A stretch of 64,000 nt of DNA from Manis javanica. Its lineage: Eukaryota; Chordata; Mammalia; Pholidota; Manidae. This document shows, one piece after another, positions 11,344 through 25,140 of this stretch. How positions within the stretch are numbered: the first letter of the stretch is position 1; every line of letters begins with the position of its first letter. The stretch lies in NCBI RefSeq assembly GCF_040802235.1, contig NC_133158.1:157864401-157928400 (forward strand), written 5' to 3'. Both the position numbers and the translations under genes were made by a program. The notes under the pieces were generated by a model, which saw only the letters and a program-made list of their open reading frames with translations, was not told where the DNA came from and did not search any database.

Positions 11344-11357
11344 AAAATCCCCTGGCA
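11344..11357 (+). repeat. 3' target-site duplication of the TRIM36 retrocopy
   Basis: AAAATCCCCTGGCA directly follows the A-rich tail and matches 7061-7075 except for one missing C. It marks the 3' edge of the retrocopy. Confidence 0.9.
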
Positions 11358-12319
11358 CATATTTTTCCTAACTTTAGCATTGAATCTATGTTGATATTAG
11401 GAAACAAATCTTGTTTCGTAAAAAATAAAGGAAAACAAAAAAATGTAAATGAATGTAGCAGAAGTAAGTCCGTGGATTTCTAAATTAACTGACCAGAGAC
11501 TCCATGGGCTCATATATTAGAAGGTTCAATTGTGAAAAATGACTATCCATCTCTAAATATTTTATGAATTCTTTTACCTAATATTTTTTCCAGAGATGCT
11601 TATTATAAATGTGTAGGCAGTGTGCTAAAAAGTTACTACTACTCAGGAAATTCTAAGTCCGGGTGGTCCTCTGACCATGTATATGAGCTGGCATCTGTGA
11701 TTGCTCGGTCTCGAAAGACACAGGCTGTAGTGTAATTCCATGTTACTGTGCATGCTATTCTTAGACTCCTATTACACTGAGGTTCTTTGTAGTAGTGACA
11801 AATCTGTGATTCATCAAGATGTCATAAAAAAGATGAAGGATTTTAGAAAGCAAAAAGAATGTGGTGAACTTTGAAAGAATATATATATATAAATGGAATA
11901 AGAAGGAAGCCTCAGGATTTTGTGATGAAATCCATCTGAAAACATTGGTTTACTCTTTTAACCTTTTGTTGCACAAACAGCTAGTTCTAAGGGCCTTGTC
12001 ATTATGTGCATAAGTATTTAAGTTATGCTTAAATTCAGGACTGACTAACGCTGAGTTTTATTGAATGTGCCAGTCAGTGTCCCAGTGTGAAATAGAATTC
12101 CATTCAGAGGTGCAACTCAAGATTTTATTGCAGGGACTGCTTACAGAGGTGTGGGCAAAGAGTGAGATGGAGGCTACCAAAGATAAACAACCCCTGGGCC
12201 TGAAGGAACAAGGGGAGAGAGTAATGTGCTGAAGTTTGGTTAAGAAAGCCATGATTAAGGGGCCAACAATTCTTAGGGGCCGTGAAGAGATGCAGGCAAT
12301 GCCAGAAAACATGGACCGG

Positions 12320-12366
<47 letters not shown>

Positions 12367-14689
12367 TGTGTTGGAGGTAGGGGTAGAAGTGTGGTCCTAG
12401 GGAAAGGCAGTAGGAAAAATTATCCCAGTCTTTTCCTTCCCCACCTTTGATCTCCCACTCATGCCTTCCTTTGGCCAAAACTATTGGAAACCAGAAAGCG
12501 AGAGACCCGAGTAATACATTATCTAAGAGTTTACTGCTTGAGGCACACAGCAAGACAGAAAGATGGTGGACAGTGTATCTAGAAAGAGAGAGAATGATCA
12601 CTGCAGTCTAAGAAGTTAAGAGTCACATAGCCCTCTCAACTGATGCAGGCCACTAGCAAGATGATGAACAATGCCCCTATGGATGCAGCCACTCTAGACA
12701 GGCGAACATGTTCAGAACACAGCATGACAATCTGAATATGGACTAATCGCTTCTGGTATACTCTTTATTATTTGTGAGTGGATGGGTGAGCTTAATGTGA
12801 AGGAAGTCTGTTAGTAGCACAAAACTCAAAGGTGTGTTCCTGGGGACAAAGCAGTAAGCAGACCATTGTGGAGAGAGACAAGATGCTTTGTTCTCCCACT
12901 AGCTGAACTGTGCGACCTGCCAACCTCATTTCTCTGAAGATCAGTTAGCATGCTGTGAAATGAAGGGGCTTGACTCTAAGAGAATCTGGATTTACAATAG
13001 CATGAGTTATTTTATCAGTTTCCTTCAAAATCGTGACCCCCTAGATTATTGGAGATTAACCTCCCAAAATATTAAAGTTATGTCAGTTTATTTTTGTTTC
13101 AGTTGTCTAGACTTTGGTGTCATGCTAGATTCTGCCTTTGACTTTCCTGCTGTTTATCACCAAATTCTGAGTTTTCCTCCTCTCACCCAGGTTTGCCCTT
13201 TCTCTTCTGTTCTGATGTGATCCAGTCCCTGTCACTTTACACCTGGAGCACCAAAGCAACGTCTTTCTGGCTGGAACCATACATCCTTCTGATGCTGAAT
13301 TGTTACGAAGACAAGAAAATGGTTAATGGACTCTTCATAGAATGAGAATGATTGGTCACAAAGTAAGCACATAAGAGATGAACTAAAATACACATATTTT
13401 GATTTAAATTCAACAAACCTTTATCATATACTATTATACTGAATACTATATGTTGGGGATGAGACAGTGAAAGACAATGAAACTGTCCTTATAAGGCCTA
13501 CATTTCAGCTGTTGACAATATGTAATGGGTGGCCTTTGTTTCTTTTATAAAATGCTAATTGTGTTGAAATACAGTTTTTTTAAAAAAGGCAGCATGTCTA
13601 CTTCTTCATTTTACACCATGTGAAGAAATTCCAGTACATGAAAACTTACACACATGCTTTTGTTTCTACTGGAAAGGAAAATTATATTTTAAAATTGCTG
13701 CAAGCATTTTATTTGGGCATTTTACTACAGAGCATTGAGAAAATGAAAGTAGGAAAAACTTAAGTTAGCTTTGCAAATCACCTGAAAGTGTTCAATCTGT
13801 AAATACACAGTTTGGTTTGTAAAATGAACATCATCTCGACCCATATTCAATTCTATCCTGTTTCCTAATTGCTTTTGCCCATCTTCTGTTGTTTTTTCCT
13901 CACAAGGTTAAAAAGACCACATGCTGCTGTCTTCACACAGCAGCTTCATGCACAAACATAAATTTCATTTTAAAAAGGCCAACAAAAGATAAATAAGAGG
14001 GCCAGCCAAATATATTGTGTTTTCATTAGTTCCATTACCAGAATTCATTAGAATCCACTGCAAGATTACTTTTAAGACAGTTTTTTTTTCTGTATGATAC
14101 CAAACTAGACATACTTATTTTTCACAACTGATCTCATTTAAATTTGAGTAATTCATAATGATGTTGGAATAGATTACATTAAAATTATGTGCATCCTTTC
14201 AAAAGATTAGAAAAAAACAAGTTGACTGCTGAATTTATCAGAAACTTAAATGGATTAAGGAACCATAGTTTCTGAAAAACAAGGAAATAAACTAAGCTTT
14301 ACATGGGTATGATTTGGTTAACGTCCCAAAGGCCTCTTCATTTGGAAATAAACTTCATTTTAGTCAGCATTACAAGGGAAGAAACTTCTTCAGCAAAATT
14401 GAATTTTCTTACTAACTGAGAATTTCTATTTAAGGAGCGAATAGTTTAATTTTTATTATGGATAACAGTGTTTCCCAAATACATCATACTCTTATGACTT
14501 GTTAAATTGAGAACACTTTATACATCATTATGAAATGGCTCATGATTATGAAATTAATGAGTATACTCGGCTATAAATACATCTTCAAGAACTATTAATA
14601 CAAGAAGGGTTACTTGCTCCTAAACTAAATGTCCCCAAACTGCTATTATGTCTGAATGCCTCCATTTGTGTTTCAAAAAACCTTTTTTT
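11358..14689. other. Gene-free stretch
   Basis: I find no gene. The segment at about 12060-12310 has a GATTTTATT motif (reverse of an AATAAA-type signal) and LTR-like wording on the minus strand, but its ends cannot be set. The open frame through 12125-12601 on the minus strand is largely a by-product of the (GT)n microsatellite, which codes Thr-His repeats there. Confidence 0.5.
12321..12370. repeat. (GT)n microsatellite
   Basis: A run of GT dinucleotides of about 43 bases, followed by a short interrupted continuation (TTTGTGTG). Confidence 0.97.
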
Positions 14690-16375
14690 CTAAATTTTTA
14701 TTAAAATTTTCAAACGTTTAGCAAAGTTGAAAAGTTTTATAGTAAACACCCATAACCTATACATGCAGAGTCTAGATTCTACTATTAACATTGTACTTCA
14801 CAGTACAATGTTTTTGCTTTATCACACACCTGCATTCACAGTGTTTTTGCTTTATCACACACCTGCATCTGTCACTACCATCTAACAATCCACCTTATTT
14901 TTTGTATTCATTTCAAAGTAATCGCAGATATTTGTATGCTTCTCGGCAAATAATTCAGCATGCATATCACTAATTAGAGTTCAGTATTTGAAAGGAAAAA
15001 TTTATATAATGACATACAAATCTTAGGTGCACAATTGCTGAGTTTTGACAAATACAGATACTCATATAAATCCAAATCCTATCAACATTTCATTTTGTAT
15101 TTATCTTTTTTATTCAATTTTTAAAATATCGTAGTAAAATTCACATAAAATTTACCTTCTTAACTGTTTTTAAGTGTAGAGTTTAGTGGTATTAAATACA
15201 TACAAAATGTTGTACCACCATAACCACCATCCATCTCTAGTACTTTTATATCTTGAAAAACTAAACCCTATTAAACAATAACTTTCCCTTCACCTTTCCC
15301 CTCAGCCCCTAGCAACCACCATTCTACATTCCATCTCTTTAATTTTGAGTACTTTAATTACTTGATATAGGTGGAATGATACAGTGCTTGCTTTTTTGTG
15401 ACTTATTTATTTCACTGAGCAAGCCCTAAAGGGTTCATCCATGCTGTGACTTGTGCCAGAATTTCCTTCCTTTTGTAAGTCTGAATGATATTCCATTGCA
15501 TGTATAATACCACATTTTGCTTATATATTTGTCTGCTGATGGATATTTGGATTGCCCACATTTTAGTTATTGTGAATAATGCTGCTATGAGTACAGATGT
15601 ACAAATATCTTTTCAAGACTCTGCTTTCAACTCCCTTGGGAATATATCCAGAAGTGAATTATTAGATCATGTGGAAATTGTTTTTAATTGTTTGAGTAAT
15701 TATGCTGTTCTCCACAGCAGCTGAACCATTTTACATTCCTATCCGCAGTACACAAGAAGTCTAATTATTCCACATTCTTATCGATGCTTTTTATTTTCTG
15801 ATTTTTTGACAGTTACTTATCCTAATGGTACAGGATGATATCTCATTGTAATTTTGATTTGCATTTCCCTTATGATTTATGCTACTGAACATCTTTTCAT
15901 GTGCTTATTGGTCATTTATATATCTGCTTTGGAGAAATGTCTATTCAAGTCCTTTGTTCATTTTTGAAAGATTTTCTTCTTTTTTTTGAGTTTTAGGAGT
16001 TCTCTATATATTCTCGATATTAAAGTCTTATCATATATATGATCTGCAAATATTTTATTCCATTTTTATAAATTCTCCTTTTATTCTGTTGATAATTTTT
16101 TTATTCTACTGGTGATACTGTTTGTTCTTTTTATGCACAAAATTTTTAAATTTTCATGAAATCCAGTTTTTCTATGTGTTCTTTTGTTGCTTGTGTCTGA
16201 TGCCACATCCAAGAAATCACTGCCAGATTGAAGCTCTTGCCCTGTGTTTTCTTCTAAGAATTTCAGAGTTTTAGGTAATTATGTTTAAGGCTTTGATACA
16301 TTTTGAGTTAATTTTTGTATGTGGTGTTAGGAAAGGGTCCAGCCTCATTCTTTTGTATATGGATATCCAGCTCCA
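14690..16375 (-). mobile_element. Ancient L1 (L1M-type) 3' end, 5'-truncated
   Basis: Read on the minus strand, this is the ORF2 C-terminal region followed by a long 3' UTR of an old mammalian L1. Landmarks on the + strand include the 'catccatgctgtgac' segment (15437), 'ggatatttggattgcccaca' (15541), 'tctcattgtaattttgatttgc' (15841) and 'gagttaatttttgtatgtgg' (16305), all standard in reverse-complement L1 ORF2. It is full of stops and indels. The left end (14690-15100) is the 3' UTR, with a local 33-bp duplication. The element stops abruptly near 16375. Confidence 0.85.
14809..14870. repeat. 33-bp tandem duplication inside the L1 3' UTR
   Basis: The words TGTTTTTGCTTTATCACACA and following bases occur at 14809 and again at 14842, an exact 33-base period over about two units. 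It looks like a local replication slip in the old L1. Confidence 0.85.
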
Positions 16376-18189
16376 GAGATTGAGGTGTGGTCAAATTGAA
16401 GACACAAAGAGACACATCTCCAAAGAGACAGCATAAATGAAATTACCGTTTGAAAGAAGATTCAATCTCTGCAGAAATTTAGTAAAACATATTGAGATAA
16501 TAAAATGATTTTATGTATTTGTTTTTTGCCTGTCAATTTGTCTTTTCTATCATTTACCTATTGTCTTAATAATTTGTGTAACAAACTGCCAAAAACTTAG
16601 TGGTTTAAAAAAGGACCATTTATTCTCCAAATCCTGGACTATTGGGCAGTTATGATTATTAATATCGACAGAGCTAAATAGTTGTGGTCTTGGATGGGAT
16701 TCACTCATAAGTCTGGCAGTTTTCATGCTATTGCCTCATTCAGGATGTCCTTGGCTGTCTCTACATGTCTTGTCCTAAGCAGGATAGCCCAGGCATGTTC
16801 TCCTGACCATCAGAGAGATTCAAGACAGGAAGCAAAAATGCACTTCTTTTTTGGCTTGCACCAAGTTTGTTTCTATCCCACTGGCCAAAGCAAGTCACAT
16901 GGCCAAGTTCAGGGTCAGTATGGAAAGGCACTAGTGAAGATTGTGGCTACAGAGAGGCCTGAAAAATTGAGATTATTAGTATAGTCATTTACTGTACATC
17001 CTTTCTTGCTTCTGGATCTTTCTTCATGACTGTATTACTTTATATCATTCTCTATTTCTCGTCCCCATACCAATTGCTATTTAACCTTCAGACCTCAGCT
17101 TCAATATCATTCTTTAGCAAAGCCTTCCTTGGCTCCTCCTAGACTGGGTTAAGTGTGTGTACTGTTACATGTGGCACATCCTTGCGTATCACTGGATCAG
17201 ATACTGTATGAGAATGGGGCCCATTGGCTTTGGCATTGCTGAAGTAATTTTACATGCGTTCTCAGGAAACCTTCAGCTAAGAAAAATAACTACAATATTT
17301 CTTAAATATATCTAAATTACACTTTATTTTTTTAAATTTAATACTTTAATGAAAAGTGACTTTAAATATTCCCTTTCATTATTTAAAATGCATATAAAAA
17401 TTAAAATTCAAAGTGTAATAGTGAAACATTAAGTGTCAAATGGGTGGTCAAAGCACATCTTACAGATCAAATATGACTTTACTATAAGAAGGAAACAATC
17501 TGTCATGATCTATGTGATCATTTCTTTCTCTTCACCTTTAACTTGAATTGTGTTGTGGCTTTATTACAAGTGAAAACATGAATGATGAATCCTATTGATG
17601 TGTCTGTTACTCATTCAGATGTTAAGGTTAGAGAAGAGCCCTGATCCCTGTCACGGTTCCTAGGTGGAATGGCATACACTGGACAGTCCAGCTGCCCAGT
17701 CTCCCTAAAATCCAAACCTTAAACTAGCTCCTCAGGAGAACAAAGGAGAGGGAGAAGAATGGGCTTCTCTTTTTTTCCTTTTAATCAGAGAACTCATGGT
17801 GAAAACTAACTGCTTCTGGCCTTGAAGGAGACAATAAAACTGATTACTGAGATCTTAAGTAGAAGATTGAGGGATTTCAGTTAACTATAAAAGCACACTG
17901 CCTGAAAGGTCGATAAACTTAAAACACATTGAAAGGAATCTGTGCAATTTATTTTCTACAAGTCTAAGAAACTGGACAGGTAGATATATTTTAAATGCGT
18001 GTTAGGAGTTTTTCCATTGTAAACCAAGAAAATACATTTTTTGGACCGGTATGTACCATTATCGAGTACTTTGGTTTCACAATTTTTTTCAATCCAAATC
18101 TCTAAGGAGTGTTGTAAAATGTACCTGGGATTTTCTTCAATTAGGTATAGTACACCAGCAGACATGGAGAGGATTGTCATAAAGGAAGA
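16376..18189. other. Repeat-rich, gene-free stretch
   Basis: About 16560-16985 begins with wording typical of a common mammalian interspersed repeat ('gtaacaaactgccaaaaac', then 'ttagtggtttaaa'), but I cannot assign the family. About 16990-17150 resembles an L2 3' end ('cttcagacctcagcttcaat', 'aaagccttccttggctcctc'). No gene is supported. Confidence 0.45.
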
Positions 18190-18640
18190 AGTTTATGTTT
18201 ACAGATGCCTACAAAGAAGAGGAATGCCGTGCCAATTTAAGTTCAATGAGGAAGGGCAAGTAATTTGGCCAGGAGAGAGAAGAGGCAAGAAGGGCATGGT
18301 TCAGAGCCTCTTTTGGAGTTTTGAAGGGAAACGTGGGTGAGGCAGGATATGTATGTTCAATAAATTTAGGGCGGATAGTTTTAATAATGTTAGTGGGAAT
18401 TGTAGGAGTCGTATCAGCTTGTCTGGTACCTGACCCTGGGGTGATGCTGGGCAGGGGGAATAATGGCTGGTGTGGGAATTTGATAAAATAGACAGCTGAG
18501 GATGTGGTCTCTGGATAGATTGGTTTGTGTAGCACAGGAGTATTCACAGGGGAGTAGTTTGCTGTCTCTGGCAGTTAACCAGTTCTAGGAAGGACAGTCC
18601 CTCCAGGATCAAGGCTCCAAATATGAGCATCAATGGTACA
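18190..18640 (-). repeat. Possible decayed retroviral internal or LTR fragment
   Basis: On the minus strand the segment reads with longer open stretches and a less AT-rich composition than its surroundings, as in old retroviral internal sequence, but I cannot match it to a named family. No intact gene is present. Confidence 0.25.
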
Positions 18641-20990
18641 GAAACTAAGAAAATATAGACAAGAAAAAAGTAAAAATAAAAATAAAAAGTGGTATAGAAA
18701 ACAACTTAAAACTATTTTAACTGCATTTTTTGAAAATTATTGAATGTCTCCAACAATTTTCCAATTCATTTAGGATGCTTGTAATGGAGAAATGTCAATT
18801 ACCTAATTAAAAATATAAGAATAATTTAGAATTTGCTCTATGTTTATGTTAGGTGAGGTTTCATGTGCCTGACATTTTGTATGCAAATAGGAGTCCTAGC
18901 AGTAACATTTCACCATGAAATAATTTTCATACAAGAGACATGACTATTTTCTCTCCTTCCTTTACATCATTAGGCCTCATGGTCTTTTCTCAGATTTTAG
19001 TGGGAGAAGTTTTTGTTAGAGAAATGTCCCCATGAAAACACTCTAAAGGGGGATATAGTGGGATTCAGAAGAAATGTGTCACCCCTGTTATTTAGCCATG
19101 AAATTAACCACACAACTTTAAGATACTCAATTTCTCTATATATCAGTTTCCTAATCTGTAAAATGAAATTCACTAATTTCATTTCTGACATATGTTGTGC
19201 TACTGTAATATTGCCTCCATCAGTCCTGAAGTTTTGTATGAGATCCACATGTTAAGTCATCTGGCCAACTTGTGATTTTCTTATCTGTACGCTAAATCCC
19301 AGGCAGAGCCCCTAGCAGTCGTTTTGAACAACACAGCCCCACCCCTTAGAGCCGGAGTAGACTGGGCAGACCAGAAGTTGACCTCCCATCTCAACGGGTC
19401 CATGTCAGAATCCTTTTCAGGAAAGGACTACTTGGAAAAAGTCCTGGGGAGCTGGAATTATATTATCTAAATATCCAGCTGGGAGAATCTCTAGAATAAC
19501 ATTAAAATTAGGCAGCAGAACAAGTTAGTAAGGAAAGAGAAAGGCAGGAAGAGAACAAGGAAAAAGACGTAGTTGATACACAGGCAGAAGATGCAGATGA
19601 AGATGTGGAGGTACCGAGGCAGGAGAGCCTTGGTTCATCTGGCTTCCTGGTTCTACGTTGTGTGTGTGGGATGAATTCTCCACGTTGGTGTGAGAAGAAT
19701 TCCCTGCATTCTTTCTGGCAATAAAACTCAGGTTTGTTTCTGCTGAGTATAGCACAGAGAGTCCTAACCAGCAGGTTGAGATGCAGAAAGACTAAAACCC
19801 TAGAAAAGGAGTGTGGCCAGGATGAAAAGGGGATTCAGCTCATGGCCACAAGAGGAAGGTTATAAAGCCAAAGTTCGTCCTGGAGATTAGAAAACTCCAG
19901 GGACGGGGAAGTGTTCGAGCTTTTGAAGACTAGCATACTAAAAGCAAGTGTATATACATTTTTTTCTGTTTGTCCCAGGTGTGGTAGCATTGCATACATG
20001 GCTGAGAGCTGTAGGGAGGCAGATTTTGCCCCAGACAAGAATCTTCCGAGCTGTCCTTTAGCATGAATTCTCTGATACATACTGAAATTAGTCAATTCAA
20101 GATGGATATCCTCTGGAAAGGGATATGGTAGAGATCAAAATTTATGTAAATGATTTGACCTTAAGAATTTAAGTCTCATTTCAATTTATTCAGTGAATTG
20201 ATATTCCAGGTAACAATGGCCCATTCCAGTATGGACTTAGGACTTATTACAGCATTAAATAATTTATCACATCCATTAACACTTGAGAATATATTATCTC
20301 CTAATGTTCCTCAATTATTTTGCACTTGAAGGCTGCCTCTTCAACAACCAGATTATAAATTTCAGATTTTCAGGAATCTTGCTTATTTCTCTTTAGACAA
20401 ATGCACTAAATAAACACTGCTTGAATTGAAATTGTTACAGAAATCTCTGATAAAGCCTTGGAAAATTACCTCACAATTAAAATAATTTTCTCAAGGGATG
20501 CTGACACTATTTCACCTCCCTTGTGCTTCCTCAGGGAACACAACCTGTATTAATATAACCACCCTCCTTCAAGTAAGTCACTTGCTCCAAGTAGTTTACA
20601 AACCTGTGTCTTGGTCTGTTGGACAATATTATGATAGTCAGTTAGCCCGAAGAGTAACATTTTTAACTGTACGTTTTTCTCTTGGGTCTTTCAGAGTAAA
20701 GATAAGAGTCATTTAAGTTTGATTTTGTTTGCATTAACTCTCTTTAATTGCAAAAAACCCTGCAATAGCATTAAAGATCAGTCCCAGATGTGCTGTGTAG
20801 ACTGCAAATGGAAGCATAACTAATAGCCTCAAATGCTTATGGTTAGTCTCCATTAAAATATGGCCTTGATTTAACATGATTTATGTGGATGGCTATATAA
20901 AAATGAATTGATAGTTTTATTTAAGTAAATGGGACACAATTTCCACAATATTTCTAAGCTTATTAAGTGCCTGCTGGATTTAATTTTGTA
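18641..20990. other. Gene-free stretch, possible old LTR inside
   Basis: The portion at about 19270-19760 is less AT-rich and ends with an AATAAA (19721-19726), which suggests an old LTR-like repeat on the + strand, but TG...CA ends and a duplication are not evident. The rest shows nothing I can support. Confidence 0.35.
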
Positions 20991-23160
20991 TTGTCTTCCC
21001 TTGGCCCCTACTTTTTAAAAAAAGATTAAAAGGTTTTTAAATCTCAAAAATAATTCATTGAGTATTATTTTTCCATTTGAAGATAAAAATATGAAGATAA
21101 ACCAAAAGTCTGCATACTTACTTAAAAATCAGTCTCTTTCTTAAAGAGACCACCTTATAAGTATTAAGTTCTACATAATTTGGATACATATAAATGCACA
21201 GAAAAATGTTTTGTGTCTATTTGCACAAATGTTATACATTTTTCTATAACTTTCTTTCTGCAATTTCTTGAGAAATTATTCCATATTTCAATGCAATATT
21301 ATTGTGTTACTTATTACTGCTGCAATGTATTTCAACATAGAGCTATTTAGATTATTTCACCATATCTATTGATAAAAATCATGACTGTTTTGTGTTTTTA
21401 TTCTGTTGTACTTGCTCTTGTTTACACATATGTACATAATCACCTGTGATAGATAATCATCTATGATTACTGGGTCCAGATTTTTAGATATTAATAGAGT
21501 TGGGCAATATGGTTATATTATTTAAACCTCCAGCATCAGAATATTAGAGAACTCTTTTTCCAACTATCATTTTTGCTAATCCAATGGGCAAATACAGCTC
21601 ATTGTGATTCATATTCTCTCTTTTGGAATTTACTGACAAAAGAGTATCTACTTGTCCCCACCTTTTGCATTATGTACTGTGGAAATCTTTTCTTTATCCA
21701 TTCAACATATTTTGTCCTTGTTTTTCAGTTATCATTTAACTTTATTTAAGATGCATTTGGTCATGCAGAAGCTTTAAATTTAGTTGTAGTTAACATTACA
21801 AACATTTTTCTCTATAATTTTGCATTTACCATTTTGTTTCTGAAGGCTTTCCTGACATCAAGGACATAAATTAACAAATGTTTCAGTTTAACATTTCTAT
21901 ACTTCTTTTCAAATCGTTCTATTTAGAAATTTAATCCACAGAATTTACTTTTGTGAATAGTGTGATGATCTAATTTTACTTTTCCCCAAATGGAGAGCCA
22001 GGTCATCATGAATGATAGAATAGTTTACTTTTCTTATTGATGTGAAAACTTGTTTTTATTATCTTGAAATTTAAATAAATGCACAATATACTTCTGAACT
22101 TTTTATTCTGTTCCTTTGATATGTTTTTTGAATATTCACCAAAATCAAAATATGTATAACATTTTATCTTTCTATAGCCTGTTTTAAATTTCAGCAGAGC
22201 AAATTCTTTCTCATTTTTCTCTTCAAAGGTTTTTTGGCCCAGTTTCAGCATTATTTTTTTCTTGGATTAACGTTGGTAATTATTCTGTTGAGTTTTGTTT
22301 TAAAAAACTCTTCACTTGTTTGATCCATTGAGTGTATGTGGAGAAGAATTATATCTTTAAAATACTGAAGATCTTTCCAAGCCATGTTCTGTACTTCTAA
22401 TATATTGTAAGTTTTTAATATCCTTCAACTGAGTTTTATATTCTTATTGAATCTTTCTTTTCAGATGTATTGCTGTGACTTTAAAAAAACATTTCATTGC
22501 TATTTTAAAAGGATTCCTTTTACGTAATGAATTTACTAATTGTTTCCTAGTACTGCTGTATAAGAAATTCACCAATTTCACATTTACTTGACTAAAATCT
22601 ACCCTTAATTCTATTTTTGTTTAACATACTATTTTCTTGCATTTGTTAAATAGAGTAACAATTTGGAAAAGATTATTTCTTTCCAGAATTTATACTTGTG
22701 CAGTTTTCATTTGCATTTTGTTTTGGTCTTATTGTGTTGGGAAGTGCCATAATGGCATATACCAATGCTTGAAGGTTTCTAAATTTAGAATAGAGAGCCT
22801 TTAGTACCCTCTTTGCTTACCTTTGAGTCTTAACAGCTTTTCTGGCATTTAACATAGGGCACACAATTTTCTCTGCTCTGGAATAATTTTCCTAATATAG
22901 AATATACCTTTTCTGAAAGTTTGGTAGAAGTTGACAGTAGTATCCTGCATTTGCATGATAGTTTTGAGAGTTCATCTGTGCTCATTTACTTTCTAGAGTG
23001 CATACATTGCTTATTCTTTGTAAGTTTTATATTTTTCTTAAAAAAATGATTTTAGATGGCATCTTAAATTTACTCTTGTAAAGGTCTACATGGTAGTTAC
23101 ATTTTTTTTATTGTTGTTGTTTTAAGGAAAATCTTGGGATAGATATAGTTAGGTTTCTCT
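20991..23160 (-). repeat. Heavily decayed LINE-like sequence
   Basis: Several phrases recall reverse-complement L1 or HAL1 ORF2 sequence, for example 'tttggtcatgcagaagcttt' (21758) and 'cctgacatcaaggacataaa' (21851). The stretch is very AT-rich and too diverged for firm borders. No intact gene is present. Confidence 0.35.
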
Positions 23161-23177
23161 TTTAGTTCTTCAGTTGT

Positions 23178-23537
23178 TGTGGGAGGATGTCACGGAGAGG
23201 TGGTGACTGCCAGTTTACCTGGGAGCCGGAAGGTCAGTTGGAGGCTCCTCACCCTTCCCCTGTTCTTGGAAGGTATGCTGTGCCCACTGTTCCCATTGTC
23301 AAGGACGCAGTCTTGAGAGAGTAATGTGTTGTTGAGACCATCTGGACAGGCATAGGGGCCTGAGCCCAGTCGAGGCCTCTAGATGAACGTTACAATCCTG
23401 GCTGGCAGTTGCGGACATATACTCATCTTGGGCATTAGACAAGCCTCAGATGTAAGTTCCTTTACATATTAAATCTGCCCTCTAAAATCTGGAGCACTTT
23501 GTCTCTTTCTTCAACCACTCTCTGTCCTCGGTGTTCA
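23178..23537 (+). mobile_element. Probable solo LTR, unassigned
   Basis: A GC-richer island in AT-rich sequence runs from a TGTGGGAGGA start to a TGTTCA end. An ATTAAA (poly(A)-like) signal at about 23469-23474 is followed by a CT-rich stretch. The length of about 360 bases and this layout suggest an LTR. Flanking bases do not form an evident duplication, so the borders are tentative. Confidence 0.4.
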
Positions 23538-24557
23538 GGGGTCAATTTATGGACTGACAGTAGTTTATTTTTGTCACTTTCTTCTTTTTTTCCTTAATCA
23601 AATTTGCTGATGGTGTATTTGTATTACTTCATGGTATTGAACCTCTGATGTCATTTCTCTCTCTGCTTCATTTTCTCTCCTTACCTCATTCACCTTTTAC
23701 CTCCACACCTTACTTTTATTTCCTTCCTTATTTTTTCCTCCTTTCTGTGTGGGAACATGGAACTTGATTGCACCCAATAACTCCCAAAATGTCCCTCAAA
23801 CTCCACTTTAAAATACTTCTAGCATTCCTTTAGGGTTAAGTGTATAGTAGCTTGAAAGTAAAAAAGTGTAAGATTTCCTGTGCGGTTTATAGAACTTTTT
23901 AAAAAAATCGATGGGTTTGTGAGTTTTTTAAATTGTTCTAAGTGAACTAGAGTAATTGTAATTTCTAGTTTAATTATCTTCCAAATAGATATTTAAATCC
24001 TGCTTCTTCCATTATTTTCTCCCTTATCTTTTCTTGCTGACTATTTTAATTTGTTTCAAAGAAATGGCTTCTTGTATTTCTGGTTCCCCAGTCAATATTG
24101 TCTTATTTCTCTATTGAATTTAATCCACATTACAGATTAGCTTGGATTTAGTACTGTCTGCTAACACTGCCACAATAATTTTATTATTATTATTATTCCC
24201 AAACATCTTGTTCTACTCCAAGTATTGAAATAATGATTTATTTAGAAGAAATAATAAATATTAGGGAAAATGCCATTGATAAAATTTCACCTCTAAAACA
24301 CATGGTAATCTTTATCTAAAGAACCCCAAACAACTAACAAATGGAAAAATCAATTTTCTTCTCCAGGTATTGAACACTGCAAATGAGAAGTCTTCATATT
24401 ATGCTGCACATTTTTCAGTCTACACTTATGAAACTTGCATGATAAAGAAAAGATGTAGTTTATTGCTTTTAAATTCTTGGAGTAATGTGGTGTTTTGGGG
24501 CACAACATTTAAAGGTGCTTAAAGTTTTAAAAGTGATACCTAGATCTTAAAGGAATG
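23538..24557. other. Gene-free AT-rich stretch before an L1
   Basis: No gene is seen. It includes a short (ATT)n run at about 24178-24196. Confidence 0.6.
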
Positions 24558-25140
24558 GGATTAAAGATGGCAGTGTGAGAGGAGAGACAGAGGCTTCCTC
24601 CTAAAACTGGATACAATTAGAAAATTTAATTGGTGCAACTAATCCTGAGAGAGCAACAGGAAAGAGGATGCATCAGACTGCACACACCTGGAGAAAAGAG
24701 CAGACCTCAGGAATGGGGTAACATACCAGAGCTGTGGGAGGAAGAGAAATGGAGCAGGGAGGGAGTGGAAGGCTTGGGACTGCTGAACACCTAGCTCCCG
24801 AGAGCTGTACTGGGAGCACAAACCTATATTTCATGGTGCTTTCATGAGACTCACATGACTACTGGGTTGGAAAGTTAATACAGGCAGAGTTCCTGGGGAG
24901 ACTGGGATTCCAGCTGTTTGTGGAAAGCAGGGATCCATATATGGCTTCTCTGGGACAAAAACTTATACCTGTGTGACCGGCCCACTGGTTCAGGCAGTGG
25001 AGACAGGCACAGGAGCCAGGAGGCGGGGAACAGCTATTTCCAACCCCCAGTACTGCTCCCCTGCAAGCCCCTACATTGCTTCAGGGGCTCAGTAGCTCCA
25101 GAATAGAGGTTCTGGACACTAGAGGGCACCATATACAAAC

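Noticed and set aside
12125..12601. 158-codon minus-strand open frame
   Set aside because: It runs through the (GT)n microsatellite, which yields a Thr-His repeat. No domain or splice context is seen.
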